From: Bufo bufo
Taxonomy: Eukaryota > Chordata > Amphibia > Anura > Bufonidae
DNA length: 64,000 nt
Reading direction: 5' to 3'
Assembly (NCBI RefSeq): GCF_905171765.1
Contig: NC_053390.1
Coordinates: 137,036,820-137,100,819, forward strand
The notes beneath the pieces are model-generated. The model ran no database searches, was not told the origin of the DNA, and saw nothing but the letters and a program-made list of their open reading frames with translations. The translations under genes and the position numbers were made by a program. This document shows, one piece after another, positions 19,924 through 30,631 of the stretch (position 1 is the stretch's first letter; the number at the start of each line of letters is the position of its first letter).

Positions 19924-22900
19924 GTACCCCCCCTTTCACGAGGGGCCTCCGGACACTCAGGACCAGGTCTCTCCGGATGAGAGGCATGGAAAGTCTGAAT
20001 TAACCTGTTGGCGTTTACCTCTGACGCTGGAACCCACATTCTTTCCTCGGGACCGTAACCCCTCCAATGCACAAGATACTGAAGAGAGCGGCGGACCCGA
20101 CGAGAATCAACAATTCTGGCTATTTGAAACTCCAGATTACCATCCACAATAACAGGAGGAGGTGGCAGCGGCGATGGTTCTAGAGGTGGAACATACTTCT
20201 TGAGTAACGATTTATGGAAGACGTTATGGATCTTAAAAGTCTGAGGTAGCTCCAGGCGAAAAGCCACAGGGTTAATGACGGCTACTATTTTATAGGGACC
20301 AATGAACCTAGGACCCAGTTTCCAAGAAGGAACCTTCAACTTAATATTCCTAGTAGACAACCACACATAGTCATTCACTCCTAGGTCTGGACCTGGCGAC
20401 CGTTTCTTATCGGCCATGCATTTATATTTACCACTCATCTTTTTCAAGTTAACTTGCACCTTCTGCCATACCGATGAAAGAGATGAAGAAAACCTTTCCT
20501 CTTCGGGAACCCCAGAAGACCCCCCCTCTTTGAAAGTACAAAATTGGGGATGAAAACCGTATGCACCAAGGAATGGTGACTTGCCAGTGGACTCCTGATA
20601 ATGATTATTTATGGCAAACTCAGCTAACGGTAAGTATGATGACCACAACTCTTGGTTTTCAGACACAAAACACCTTAAATATGTTTCTAGGTTTTGGTTG
20701 GTACGCTCAGTCTGTCCATTCGACTGAGGATGGAAAGCTGAGGAAAAGGACAAGTGAACCCCCAAACGGGAACAAAAAGCTTTCCAAAACTTAGAAATAA
20801 ACTGGGTTCCCCGATCCGAAACCACATCGGAAGGGACCCCGTGAAGCTTCACGATTTCACTGATAAACACCTGAGCGAGAGTTTTAGCATTAGGAAGTGC
20901 GGGTAGCGCAATAAAGTGTACCATTTTGCTAAACCTGTCTACTACTACCAAGATAACTGTTTTACCCGCCGACAACGGTAAGTCAGTGATGAAATCCATA
21001 GACAGATGTGTCCATGGCCTATTGGGAATGAAAAGTGGCAATAAAGACCCTGCTGGACGTGTATGAGAGACTTTCGCGCGTGCACAAGTAGAACAAGTAG
21101 ACACGAAATCCATTACATCCTGACGCAACCTTGGCCACCAAAAACGACGAGATAAAAGCTCCAAGGTTGCTTTACTACCCGGGTGTCCAGCAAGTGCCGA
21201 ATTATGATGTTCTTTTAATAATTCAAGACGCAGGTTTAACGGTACAAACAATTTCTCTGAGGGGCAAGAGGCCGGGGCGTCCCCCTGAGCCTCTAACACC
21301 TTTCCCTCTAGAACAGAGTGTACAGCAGAGACAACCACTCCTCTTTGTAAAATAGGTACCGGATCACAAACATTACCCCCTCCAGGGAAACTACGAGATA
21401 ATGCGTCTGCCTTGGTATTTTTTGCCCCAGGACGATAGGTGATTACAAAGTTAAATCTGGTAAAGAATAGCGACCACCTAGCTTGTCTAGGGGTGAGACG
21501 TTTAGCCGATTCTAGGTACAGAAGGTTCTTGTGATCCGTAATCACCGTGACGGGGTGGATTGCTCCCTCTAAGAAGTGACGCCACTCTTCAAGCGCCAGT
21601 TTAATCGCCAACAGTTCCCTATTTCCAATATCATAATTCTTCTCTGCAGAAGATAATTTTTTGGAAAAGAAAGCGCAAGGACGCCATTTGCCAGGAGACG
21701 GACCCTGAGACAATACAGCTCCCACTCCCACCTCTGACGCATCTACCTCGACAATAAAAGGCTGGGAGACATCAGGTTGAATTAGAACAGGTGCCGAGGT
21801 AAACCTCTCCTTTAGAGAGGAAAATGCATCTTTAGCGGCGTCAGACCATTTGGAAAAATCCGTCCCCTTCCTAGTCATGTCGGTAAGGGGTTTAACGATC
21901 ACTGAATAATTTTTTATGAACTTTCTATAGAAATTAGCGAAACCCAAAAACCGTTGTAGGGCTTTAAGGTTCTCAGGAAGATCCCAATCTAAAATTGCCT
22001 GGACCTTCCCAGGATCCATGCGGAAACCTGAAGCAGATAATAGATATCCCAGGAACTGTAATTCCTGAACAGCGAAGACACATTTTTCAATTTTCGCATA
22101 TAATTTATTCGTCCGTAGGACCTGCAGTACTTGCCTGACATGCACCTCATGTGTTTTCAGATCAGCCGAATAAATTAAGATATCATCTAGGTATATGACT
22201 ACAAACCTGCCGATGAGATGACTAAAAATATCATTAACGAAATGTTGGAAGACAGCAGGGGCATTGGTCAGACCGAAAGGCATAACAAGATTTTCATAAT
22301 GCTCCTCAGGGGTGTTAAAAGCTGTCTTCCACTCATCCCCTTCCCTGATACGAATCAGATTGTAGGCCACCCTAAGATCAAGTTTGGAGAACCACTTAGC
22401 ACCCGCAATCTGATTAAAAAGGTCAGGAATGAGAGGAAGAGGGTATGGGTCACGGATGGTTATCTTGTTTAACTCACGGAAATCTAAGCAAGGACGCAGG
22501 CCCCCATCTTTCTTTTTAACAAAGAAAAACCCTGCAGCCACGGGTGAAGAAGAGGGTCTGATGTGTCCCTTAGCCAGACTCTCGGAGATATAATCTTTCA
22601 TGGCTTGTCTCTCGGGACCCGAAAGATTATACAACCTGGACTTGGGTAATTTTGCCCCGGGAATCAGGTTAACCGGGCAATCATAAGGACGATGAGGTGG
22701 TAGTTTCTGACAACCCTTTTCAGAAAAAACGTCCTCAAAGTCCGAAATAAATGTAGGTAGGGAAGCTATGGAGGCGATTAAGCAATTGTTATTTAAGCAA
22801 TTCTCTCTGCAATGCTCACTCCACTCCAATATCTCCCTGGCCTGCCAATCCACCACTGGATTGTGCGCTACTAACCAGGGAAGACCCAATACCACCGGAG

Positions 22901-23171
22901 AGGGAAGGCCCTCCAGAATGTAACATGAAAGAAACTCATTATGGTGGTCCCCTACCCGAAGGTGTAAATTACGAACAATGTGGGTGAGGTTTCTCTGAGA
23001 CAGAGGAGCAGAATCTATAGCGAATACGGGAATAGGTCTCTGCAGCGTACAGAGAGACAAACCCATAGTGCGGGCAAAATGGGCATCAATCAAGTTTACC
23101 CCTGCTCCACTGTCTAGAAAAACAGAAATAGACTCCGTCTTAACACCAAAAACAATAACCGCTGGTAACAC
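19680..23171 (-). CDS. pol: gypsy pol polyprotein (PR-RT-RH-IN-chromodomain)
   Basis: 1163 codons without a stop. The displayed start is a GTG; the same frame is open for another 20 codons or so upstream to a TAG, so the true N-terminus is uncertain. Domains in order: aspartic protease (DSG at residues 20-22); reverse transcriptase about 170-370 with YLDD at 327-330; RNase H about 470-590 (VDAS, NREL, TDHKNL); integrase zinc finger about 655-696 (HH..CxxC) and core with D726, D786 and E822, giving a D,D35E spacing; chromodomain about 1013-1063 (LVHWRGYG, W, E). The RT palm has LDLRVAYN where the family usually has a glycine after LDLR. The frame runs on about 80 codons past the polypurine tract into the LTR, so the normal stop is not in the usual place. 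It copies the element's RNA and integrates the DNA; the chromodomain is thought to guide integration to chromatin marks (family knowledge). Confidence 0.92.
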   Translation of the reverse strand: MLPAVIVFGVKTESISVFLDSGAGVNLIDAHFARTMGLSLCTLQRPIPVFAIDSAPLSQRNLTHIVRNLHLRVGDHHNEFLSCYILEGLPSPVVLGLPWLVAHNPVVDWQAREILEWSEHCRENCLNNNCLIASIASLPTFISDFEDVFSEKGCQKLPPHRPYDCPVNLIPGAKLPKSRLYNLSGPERQAMKDYISESLAKGHIRPSSSPVAAGFFFVKKKDGGLRPCLDFRELNKITIRDPYPLPLIPDLFNQIAGAKWFSKLDLRVAYNLIRIREGDEWKTAFNTPEEHYENLVMPFGLTNAPAVFQHFVNDIFSHLIGRFVVIYLDDILIYSADLKTHEVHVRQVLQVLRTNKLYAKIEKCVFAVQELQFLGYLLSASGFRMDPGKVQAILDWDLPENLKALQRFLGFANFYRKFIKNYSVIVKPLTDMTRKGTDFSKWSDAAKDAFSSLKERFTSAPVLIQPDVSQPFIVEVDASEVGVGAVLSQGPSPGKWRPCAFFSKKLSSAEKNYDIGNRELLAIKLALEEWRHFLEGAIHPVTVITDHKNLLYLESAKRLTPRQARWSLFFTRFNFVITYRPGAKNTKADALSRSFPGGGNVCDPVPILQRGVVVSAVHSVLEGKVLEAQGDAPASCPSEKLFVPLNLRLELLKEHHNSALAGHPGSKATLELLSRRFWWPRLRQDVMDFVSTCSTCARAKVSHTRPAGSLLPLFIPNRPWTHLSMDFITDLPLSAGKTVILVVVDRFSKMVHFIALPALPNAKTLAQVFISEIVKLHGVPSDVVSDRGTQFISKFWKAFCSRLGVHLSFSSAFHPQSNGQTERTNQNLETYLRCFVSENQELWSSYLPLAEFAINNHYQESTGKSPFLGAYGFHPQFCTFKEGGSSGVPEEERFSSSLSSVWQKVQVNLKKMSGKYKCMADKKRSPGPDLGVNDYVWLSTRNIKLKVPSWKLGPRFIGPYKIVAVINPVAFRLELPQTFKIHNVFHKSLLKKYVPPLEPSPLPPPPVIVDGNLEFQIARIVDSRRVRRSLQYLVHWRGYGPEERMWVPASEVNANRLIQTFHASHPERPGPECPEAPRERGGTVTRVSRATSDSVIPGSGSRSGWLRALYLKIMVFLSYCFLCLPCYPYCLSQGSVASPPQLFRVCHSLPPYILPSHFSSCQL
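19924..19940 (-). other. polypurine tract of the gypsy element
   Basis: Immediately upstream of the 3' LTR on the minus strand the sequence reads gtgaaagggggggtac. This purine-rich run is in the position of the plus-strand primer of LTR retrotransposons. Confidence 0.7.
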
Positions 23172-23236
23172 AAATTGAGATGTTCGTATGGAGGAAACGT
23201 ATACCCCCCGGCTGACATCCTACGCACAGCCCGGGG

Positions 23237-24090
23237 TTAGTAGTTTTCCGACGGTCTTTTGTTTTTGAGAAAGGAGGGACAGACATTAATGAAATGACCC
23301 CTCCCCCCACAGAAAAAACAAGCCCCCCCCCTACGGCGAATCTCGGGAGGACGGACCTGACGAGAAGTTCCGCCTAGCTGCATAGGCTCATCTAAGTCAG
23401 TACAGGCTGACTGTTGCTTGGGAGAGGTAACCAATTGCTCCGGAATTTTCGATCTCTCCCTAAGACGTCTATCTATTCTGATAGAGAGGGACATAACAGC
23501 ATCAAGGGAAAGGGGGGTCTCATACAGCGCCAGTGCATCCTTAACCCTTTCAGATAACCCAGAGCAGAACTGACTCCTGAGAGCCGGGTCGTTCCACTGA
23601 GTATCCGTAGCCCACCTACGGAACTCTGAGCAATATTCCTCTGCTGACCGATCTCCCTGTAGGAGTCTCCGTAACTTCAACTCAGCCAGGGCGACTCGGT
23701 CAGGGTCATCATATATGAGACCCAAAGCCCCAAAAAATCCCTCCACTGACCGAAGAGCCTGAGAACCAGGGGGTAACGAGAACGCCCAGGATTGCGGATC
23801 CCCCTGAAGCAGGGAAATGACAATCCCAACCCGCTGTTCTTCATGACCTGAGGAGTAAGGGCGCAACTTAAAATATAATTTGCAGGCCTCACGGAACGTT
23901 GCAAATTTGTCCCTTCCCCCAGAAAATCTGTCGGGAAGAGCAACCTTGGGTTCAGTGACAACCTGGTTACCCATAGCAACCGCTGGGGGTGCGGTCTGCT
24001 GCATTTGCTGCTGTTGTTGGAGGCCTTCAATCCTGCCACCTCCAAAGACAGGCTTTGAAGCTGTTCTGCCAAGGCATCAATAGGATCCAT
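23237..24090 (-). pseudogene. gag: gypsy gag with one frameshift
   Basis: A start codon at 24090 begins MDPIDALAEQLQS, but that frame drifts. The rest of Gag is read in another frame from about 24030 to the stop at 23237, implying a 1-bp indel near 24020-24035 next to a run of CAA/CAG glutamine codons. The main part (255 codons from 24004) has the retrotransposon Gag region and a CCHC zinc knuckle, CFFCGGRGHFINVC, near its end. The gag stop and the pol frame do not overlap: about 15 bp after the gag TAA the pol frame meets a TAG. Pol expression in this copy would therefore need another mechanism or is lost. Gag packages the RNA into virus-like particles. Confidence 0.85.
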
Positions 24091-24191
24091 ATTGGATTCT
24101 AAGTAGAGAGAGAAAAAAAAACAACAAACAAAAAATTAAAAAAAAAATATTTTATTTTATTTTTTTCTCAAAAAGTAAGGGCCAGTTATAA

Positions 24192-24851
24192 TATCACGGT
24201 CGGCGTGGCTATCACATACGTGACACAGAGGGAGGGAACGAGGAAGGCCCTGCCCAAGTGAGAGGGAAGGTGGTGACCCCTGACTCACCTGGCGGCTGGC
24301 ACCTGGCTGCCCTGACGTCCCTAGACGGGTTCCTCACCCGTACGCCGATCACGTGCCTAAAGCCCTGGCTTTCCCTGAGCTGAGCCCTAGGTAGTGAACA
24401 GGGCGATGGGAACACTAGTCCGCACCACTAACTCTAAGGGAAAACACCAAGGGGAGGACAGACAACACAGACTCAACATATATTCCCAGGTGGGCGACAA
24501 CAGGAGACAACAATAAGCCAAACAGGGATCCGGAGGGTTGGACACAGGAACAACAACCAGGATTAACCACTCCAGTGGGTCAGTATAGATGTCCAGGCAG
24601 GAAGCTCTATAACTGGCAACTAGAGAAGTGTGAGGGGAGAATATAAGGAGGTAGGGAGTGGCAGACAAGAAACAGCTGAGGAGGAGAAGCTACGGATCCC
24701 TGAGAGAGACAAAAAGGATAGCAAGGCAAACACAGAAAACAATCACTAAGAAACACCATGATCTTTAGATATAGAGCGCGCAGCCACCCGCTGCGACTTC
24801 CTGACCCCGGGTATAACGGAGTCAGACGTGGCTCTTGATACCCTCGTGACA
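24192..24851 (-). repeat. 5' LTR of the gypsy element
   Basis: 660 bp, the promoter-side LTR for a minus-strand element. It starts at tgtcacgagg (minus strand, position 24851) and ends at 24192. A tgg occurs 6 nt inside the LTR edge (ttataactggccc), which is a possible primer-binding site but not a convincing tRNA match. Confidence 0.95.
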
Positions 24852-24904
24852 GATACGGCGTCCCGGAACTAAAGCTGCGCATGTCCATGAGGTCACTCCA
24901 GGGA

Positions 24905-24956
24905 TATGAGTAGAGAAGGAGGGGAACAGCGCTGTTCCCCTCCTTCTCTACTCATA
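24905..24956. repeat. perfect 52-bp palindrome
   Basis: tatgagtagagaaggagggg plus aacagc is followed immediately by its exact complement with no loop. It sits at the start of the spacer between the two foldback arms. Confidence 0.95.
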
Positions 24957-25744
24957 ACTCTCGGATGATAGTGCATCGCAAGATAGCACGTCACCCGATA
25001 CTTTACCCGGGGTGTCACATCCTGATTTAATAGCCGACACCTTCGATATATATAGAATTACGCTTGCACTAACAATTTACGTTTCATCATAATAAACTGC
25101 TATGCGGCGTGTCAGGTGACGTCTCCGTATGGGATCATGTGCCCATTTTCAGACATGTTTCACAGGGGATCACGTGATTATCCCTGGAGTGACCTCATGG
25201 ACATGCGCAGCTTTAGTTCCGGGACGCCGTATCCATGCGGTGTTATCCGCAATAGTGTATCCGCCTGCCATTGAGCTCACCTGATTCCTTGCTGGCCCTG
25301 TTTACACCTGCACTTACACAGGTGATGATTATTATATTTTGTTGATTGTCACTTGTATATTATACTATGTTTTTTGAAATATCACTATACCTGGATGTTT
25401 TTTATACAAATATTTGTATCGATTATATTGTTTTCCAGGTATGATGTTTTTCTCATTTGTATATGAGATATTTTGCTGCACATTTCTTGTATATTTTCTT
25501 AACTGCCACTTATGTATGTTAATTTGCTATGACCACATAAATACCCACAACCCTGTATGATGCATTGCTTGATAATAGTCCCAGCAAGTGGACTGAAACG
25601 TCGCAAGGGTGAATAAAGATCCACATTTTTCACCTACGGATGTGCTGCGGTGTCTTTTCTTTTTTATATTATACACCTTGGTAAGGTGTCTCCACCGCTG
25701 GCACCCATCTATTCACTATCAGGTGTGCTGCCCTGACTCTTCGT

Positions 25745-25769
25745 TGTCTATATATATATATATATATAC
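25745..25769. repeat. (TA)n microsatellite
   Basis: TA run between the foldback and the Tc1-like end. It mirrors the TA repeat on the left side of the foldback. Confidence 0.9.
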
Positions 25770-25935
25770 ACTGCTCAAAAAAATAAAGGGAACACAAAAA
25801 TAACACATCCTAGATCTGAATTAATTAAATATTCTTCTGAAATACTTTGTTCTTTACATAGTTGAATGTGCTGACAACAAAATCACACAAAAATAAAAAA
25901 AATGGAAATCTAATTTTTTAACCCATGGAGGTCTG
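25770..25935 (+). mobile_element. Tc1/mariner terminal fragment
   Basis: Begins cactgctcaaaaaaataaag ggaacac, a terminal inverted repeat typical of a widespread vertebrate Tc1-like family. It follows TA, the family's target. The fragment is cut off near 25925-25935 and no transposase or right end is seen. Confidence 0.65.
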
Positions 25936-27770
25936 GACAGCACTGTGCTGTCTGAGTGTGAGCTGCAGGGAGAAAGTCACCCTTCCCTCCCACCCCTGCA
26001 GCTGACAGAAGTTGATTTTTACCTTCATTTTTTCAATCCCCAATGGCTGCGGGTTTGTATATAGAGATGCTTGGAGGTGTATAAACTCCAATTTAAATAT
26101 GCCTGTTTTCCATCCACAGGCTACATTTATGTGCACCTGCGAGGCCTGGGCCATATCAGCCAGTCTTGAGTGGGACTCGCAGACTCCTCCCTCCTCCCAT
26201 TGCTAGCATGGCTACATGCTGCAGGTAACTGGTGAGTTGGCTATGAGTCGGACCTTACGCTCCTGTAATTTGCCCATTGGCCCCTGGCATTGCCCATATG
26301 GCATAGGTAGTTGAGTGTTAGGTCTCGAGCTACTTGAGAAACCTTGGTGCGGTGCTCGGGCTCAGACATGTCCTCCACAGTAGGATACCTTGGCTAATCT
26401 CTAAATTTTAACATCAGTATGAGGGTTTAGTACGACCGCAGAGTGCACCTGTCTTTACAAATGTTATTATATTGTTATATTGGTTATCACATCCACATAA
26501 TTGCTATCTTGTGTAGGATGTCAATTGTGGTACTTGTGGTCCGCTGCGGGCAACCTCCACTGTATGCATTTTTGCTGGGGATCGCCATTAGCAACAGGCT
26601 ACAAGGGCAGGATTTGCTCCCCTGTATATACATGCACAACTGCATATGGGTTTGAGCACTTTTTGCCTGTTTAACACCACGCCATTTTTACAGTTGGTCT
26701 GCACCTATGGAGGCCAGAGGTCCAGTTTGAGGCCAGACAGACTCCATAGGTGCAGACTCCTTGTCATCCGTCCGGCGCAGGGCCTGGACAGATACAGGGA
26801 TATCCTTTTGAACAGCTCACTCTCAGACAGCAACACTGTGCATTTTTTTAATTTGTCTTCGCTATTTTCCTTGAGCTTATTTTTTGTGGGACAAGTTGTA
26901 CTTTCTAATGCCTCCATTTAATATGGCATACAATATATTGGGAAGCGCAAAAAAAATGGGGTGGAATTGGGAAAAAAATGCTATTTTACGGGTTTTGTCT
27001 CTATGGCAATCCCTTTGCGGCAAAACTGACCCATTCACTTTATTCTCTGGGTCAGTATGATTAAAACGATACCACATATGTATAGTTTTTTTTATGTCTA
27101 AATAGTGGAAAAATAAATTACAACTTAAAAAAATATATATTTTTTACGTCCCCATATTCTGACCTCCATAACTTTTGTATAGTTATATCTACTGAGCTAT
27201 GTGGGGGCTCATTTTTTTGTGGCACGATCTGTAGTTTTTATTGATACCATTTTGGAGCGTGTGTGATTTTATTTCATTCTTTTAGGTAATTGAAGCTATG
27301 AAAAAATGGCAAATCAGCCATTTTGAACCTTTTTTTCCATTATGCCATTCGCCATATTGGAAAAATATTGTTCACTATGTTTATTAAATATCCATATTGG
27401 TACAGAATTGCTAATTTCTTATATTTGCCTGCCACCTTCTGGCCAAAATAACAATTGCAGCTTCAATACTCTGGGTCTCTTCAGAGAGACCCAGCATATT
27501 GAAATCAATTACTGGCATCCTCATAGGCCGCAGAGGATGCCGGTAAGAAGCCCGGAAGCATGAGCTTCTGGGTTTTTCATCCTTTAGATGCCGTGATCTC
27601 ACTTGATCACAGCATCTAAATGCTTTAATGACTGGCAATTGGCATTGTTGCCAGTTGCGGTTATTAGCCGTGGGTCTCTCCTTCAAGTGCCAATGGGCGC
27701 CATGTTTGCCCATGTACATGCACAGTGCTGGCTGTGAAAGGGTTAAACACTTCAGGCACCGCAATAAATG
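25936..27770. other. unassigned repeat-like sequence
   Basis: No credible gene. 26950-27300 has the AT-rich non-coding style of the 10-12 kb element. Hairpins occur at 27470-27500 (gggtctcttcagagagaccc) and 27570-27625 (gatgccgtgatctc with a complement). Open frames are short and have no domains. Confidence 0.4.
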
Positions 27771-27920
27771 CAGGCAGAGGCGTAACTAGAAATGACTGGG
27801 CCCCACAGCAAATTTTTTAATGCCCCCCCCTACCTTCTCCAGCAACTTCTTTGCAACCCCCTCCTCTTGTGCAACCCTGCTCTGTCCGTTTCCTACACAT
27901 GTATACTCTATGACATTCTG

Positions 27921-28071
27921 TGATGGCTAACCTTCTGCACACCAGCTGTGGTAAAACTACGACTCCCAAGATGTACACTAGCTTGGCTGTTCTCAGAACC
28001 GCATTGAAATTGATGGAGCATGCTGGGAGTCGTTGTTTCACCACAAATGTAGTGCCGAAGGTTAGCCATCA
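27921..28071. mobile_element. MITE, tgatggctaacc ends
   Basis: 151 bp with ends tgatggctaacc / ggttagccatca and the interior word ctacgactcccaagatg. A left half of a relative occurs at 44302-44420. Confidence 0.8.
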
Positions 28072-28105
28072 GTGTCATGTCACTGTATATAGTGTCACTG
28101 TATAA

Positions 28106-28404
28106 GGCCTCATGCACACGACCGTTCCGTTTTTTGCGGTCCGCGAAACCACGGATCCGCAAAAAACAGAAGCCGCCCGTGTTGCCTTCCGCAATTTGCG
28201 GAACGGGCGCAGGCAATATAAATGCCTATTCTTGTCCGCAAAGCGCGGACAAGAATAAGACATGTTATATTTTTTTAACGGGGCCGCGGAACGGAACAGC
28301 GGATGCAGACAGCACACTGAGGGCTGAAGTGAATGGGTCCGCCTCCGAGCCGCCAAAACGGCGGCTCGGATGCTGACCCAAATAACGGTCGTGTGCATAA
28401 GGCC
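28106..28404. mobile_element. MITE of the ggcctcatgcac family, TAA TSD
   Basis: Left end ggcctcatgcacacgaccg, right end cggtcgtgtgcataaggcc, flanked by TAA on both sides (28103-28105, 28405-28407). Internal hairpins include cttgtccgcaaagcgcggac. A 3-bp TWA target is typical of PIF/Harbinger elements (family knowledge); no transposase is present. Confidence 0.85.
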
Positions 28405-28499
28405 TAATACTGTTGAGGGGGCCCTGACAATAAAATTTTAGTCCTCATCCTGGTTGGGCCCCTTTTGAGTTCAGGCCCCAAAGCAGCTGCTTCCCCTAC

Positions 28500-29090
28500 A
28501 TCCCTATTCTGATATACAGTAATAGAATCATTAATGTCACATATAGAAACCATGTCTATAAATATTTCTCTGATGATAGGTATTAGAACACACCTAAAGA
28601 CAAATACGAGATATGCCTCTTTTATAATCTTTACCAGTGGATAACTCTAGTTGGAAGGATGTGGGGTGGATGTTCTGTATTTTGTAGAATATGCAACCTG
28701 TTGCCTCTTCCCAGTCATTTTGTATTTTAATTCTCCGACCATTTTATATTTTTCATCCTACCTTACTATATAATTTTTCTTTACTATTTATTAAAGAATA
28801 TGATTAAAAATGACTGTCTCATAAGCAATTTTGGTTCATGATTCATATGGTACACAGAGAATTGAAGTGTCACCTCTGCTCAAACAAAGGAAGTGCTCAG
28901 GATTAGGAGCAGCCTCGGCCGGTGAGTCAGAGCTCCGCTTTCAGTAAGCTTCCACTTGGTAAATGTCTTATTACAGTTTTTATTCTTCCCATTATTTCAT
29001 GAAGTGTAGGTTAATTTTTAGCAAATCGACCTAAAGACGGTAGGTAGTTGTTTAACCCCTTCAGGTCATTTTTCACCTTCAGGACACAGC
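28500..29090. other. unassigned AT-rich sequence
   Basis: No gene, RNA or clear repeat structure recognised. Confidence 0.4.
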
Positions 29091-29093
29091 CTA

Positions 29094-29268
29094 AGGGCTC
29101 ATGCACACAAACTTATTTTCTTTCCTCTTCCGTTTTTTTTGGGGACCTTATGCGGAACCATTCACTTCAATGGGTCCGCAAAAACAACAGAAGGTACTCC
29201 GTGTGCATTCCATTTCCGTATTTCCGTATTTCTGTTCCGCAAAAAAGGAGTGCATGTCCTATTATTAA
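29094..29268. mobile_element. MITE fragment, left end only
   Basis: taagggctcatgcacacaaa begins the family's left end. The right half is missing at the join with attattaaaaactagaaat near 29260. Confidence 0.6.
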
Positions 29269-29269
29269 A

Positions 29270-30130
29270 AACTAGAAATATGTCGCACAATAGTGACAAG
29301 GAATCAATTTGAGGTGCACCCACTGACAGATAACAGCCAATCCGACAGAAATCAAAATATGTAAATAAGTAGTGGTGGGGCACTCTCTATAGTATTGAGA
29401 ACAGTAGGGTTTATTAATAAATATGAATATAAAAGTGAATGGATATCCGAAAAATCTATATTACAATTAATTTAGCAGCAATAATAATACATAGAATGCT
29501 AAAACTCATAACGCAGTGTTCCCAAAAGACATCTCCTTCAATAGTCCATCAATAATTCCCTATGACTGGATGGGATACTGGTCATCCAGACCTACAACAG
29601 TATTGATTTGTCCACAATGTAAAAAGGTATATCAAATACGATTAAGTTACAGCCAGATATCTTCCAAAATTCTAATCAATATGCCAGGTAGTCTCCAGTC
29701 TAAAGCGCAAGCAAGCGCTGATAATATTCAGAGCGGCGTCCCGCTCACTTGTCTGAGACAGCGGCGTCCCGCTGTATTATTCGGATAATGCGATCGCTAA
29801 CTTTCACAAAACTGACACGATCATACCAGGAGGACTTCAGTGGATTTCTCCTGCCCTCGACGCGGTGTGCCCCTTGTGTGTTTCGGCGCTCCGGTCTCAA
29901 GGGCTGTTACTTGCCAGAAAATCTCGCGCCAACGATGGCAATGCACATGGACCCGCAAAGGATAAGGGTTTCTCTCCGTACAGCAGGCGTTGTTCGCGCG
30001 AATGGATGTTGCAGAATGGTAAATTCCACTCCTCCTTAGGTGGTAGATAATCGTGTGTCTATGTTCCAATACTGGGGGGATAATACCATACGCGTTTCGG
30101 GTTTTAAAAGGATGACCCCTTCATCAGTGG
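29270..30130 (-). mobile_element. PLE-type tail with hammerhead-like motif
   Basis: On the minus strand the motif ctgatgaagggg ... acccgaaacgcg (30093-30127) is followed by about 650 bp of non-coding sequence and an aataaa near 29410. Box sequences CTGATGA and GAAAC are canonical here. No endonuclease or reverse transcriptase remains, so the family assignment is by analogy with the other tails. Confidence 0.4.
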
Positions 30131-30630
30131 AACCAGCATTGAATTTCAATTGCAATCCGCCACACAGCCATAACATCACACCACTGGCACCTTATTTAAA
30201 CCTGTCTCTGACAACGGGATGCTGCCTGATTATTCACAAAGCCACTATGCCAGCTCTGCTTTACTGGCCCTGCCAGTACAACAGCTCTGCCAAATCCAAC
30301 TTTTATGCATTGGCCCTGCCACTACGTCAACTCAACTACATTAGCTTTGCCACCACATCAGCTTTGTTCCATGTCTGCAGCTCTGCATCTGTCCAGCAGA
30401 TTTGCTTCAAGTGTGCTTTAACTCTGCTTCAATGCTACCTTTCCACAGCTCTGCTGCACCAGGTATTCTTCAGCACTGCTTCATTTGTACCACCACTCCC
30501 CTCCTGCTGGATTTGTACTTCTGCTCTGCTGCATCAGTGCCGGCTGTAAGTACCGCTGAAGACCTGCTTGTCTGCACCAATGGCTTCAGTGGATCTGCCT
30601 CACAAGGTGAAACATAACTTTCCCACCTGC
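30130..30630. other. C/T-rich low-complexity stretch
   Basis: Repeated cagctctgc/gctctgccaa words without regular period. The open frames (169 and 71 codons) are compositional and show no domain. Confidence 0.45.
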
Positions 30631-30631
30631 T

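Larger units (their letters stand above)
19265..24851 (-). mobile_element. complete Ty3/Gypsy chromovirus-type LTR retrotransposon
   Basis: A 5587-bp element on the minus strand with two LTRs, gag and pol, flanked by a perfect 5-bp duplication. Pol runs protease, reverse transcriptase, RNase H, integrase and chromodomain, the order that defines the Ty3/Gypsy chromovirus group. The LTRs differ by five substitutions and one 1-bp indel over about 660 bp by my count, so insertion is recent. It lies inside the left arm of the foldback at 18835-25660, which is therefore older. Gag carries a frameshift, so this copy is probably not autonomous as it stands. Confidence 0.95.
18835..25660. mobile_element. 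foldback (PLE-tail inverted pair) split by a gypsy element
   Basis: The left arm 18835-19264 continues after the gypsy insertion at about 24857-24904. It is the near-perfect reverse complement of 25179-25660, giving arms of roughly 480 bp around a spacer of about 270 bp. Each arm carries the ttgataat...ggactgaaac motif (18891-18924 minus; 25569-25602 plus) followed by aataaag. Both outer edges approach TA-rich repeats. The arm plan matches the inverted terminal repeats of the PLE at 33744-41345, but no PLE coding sequence is seen here, so that assignment is inference. Confidence 0.7.
27776..28495 (+). mobile_element. truncated hAT-like element with two nested MITEs
   Basis: Starts cagaggcgtaactagaaatg, matching the CAGNGGCGTAAC termini of the complete hAT at 35685-37404. 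Its interior resumes at 28412 with gagggggccctgacaataaa and ends near tgcttcccctac without a matching right terminus, so the 3' end is lost. MITEs at 27921-28071 and 28106-28404 lie inside it. Confidence 0.6.

Noticed and set aside
24168..24191. Clear tRNA primer-binding site of the gypsy element
   Set aside because: A tgg is present close to the LTR but the following bases do not convincingly match a tRNA 3' end I can name.
30040..30549. 169-codon frame
   Set aside because: Compositionally biased C/T-rich sequence without domain, conserved motif or plausible context.
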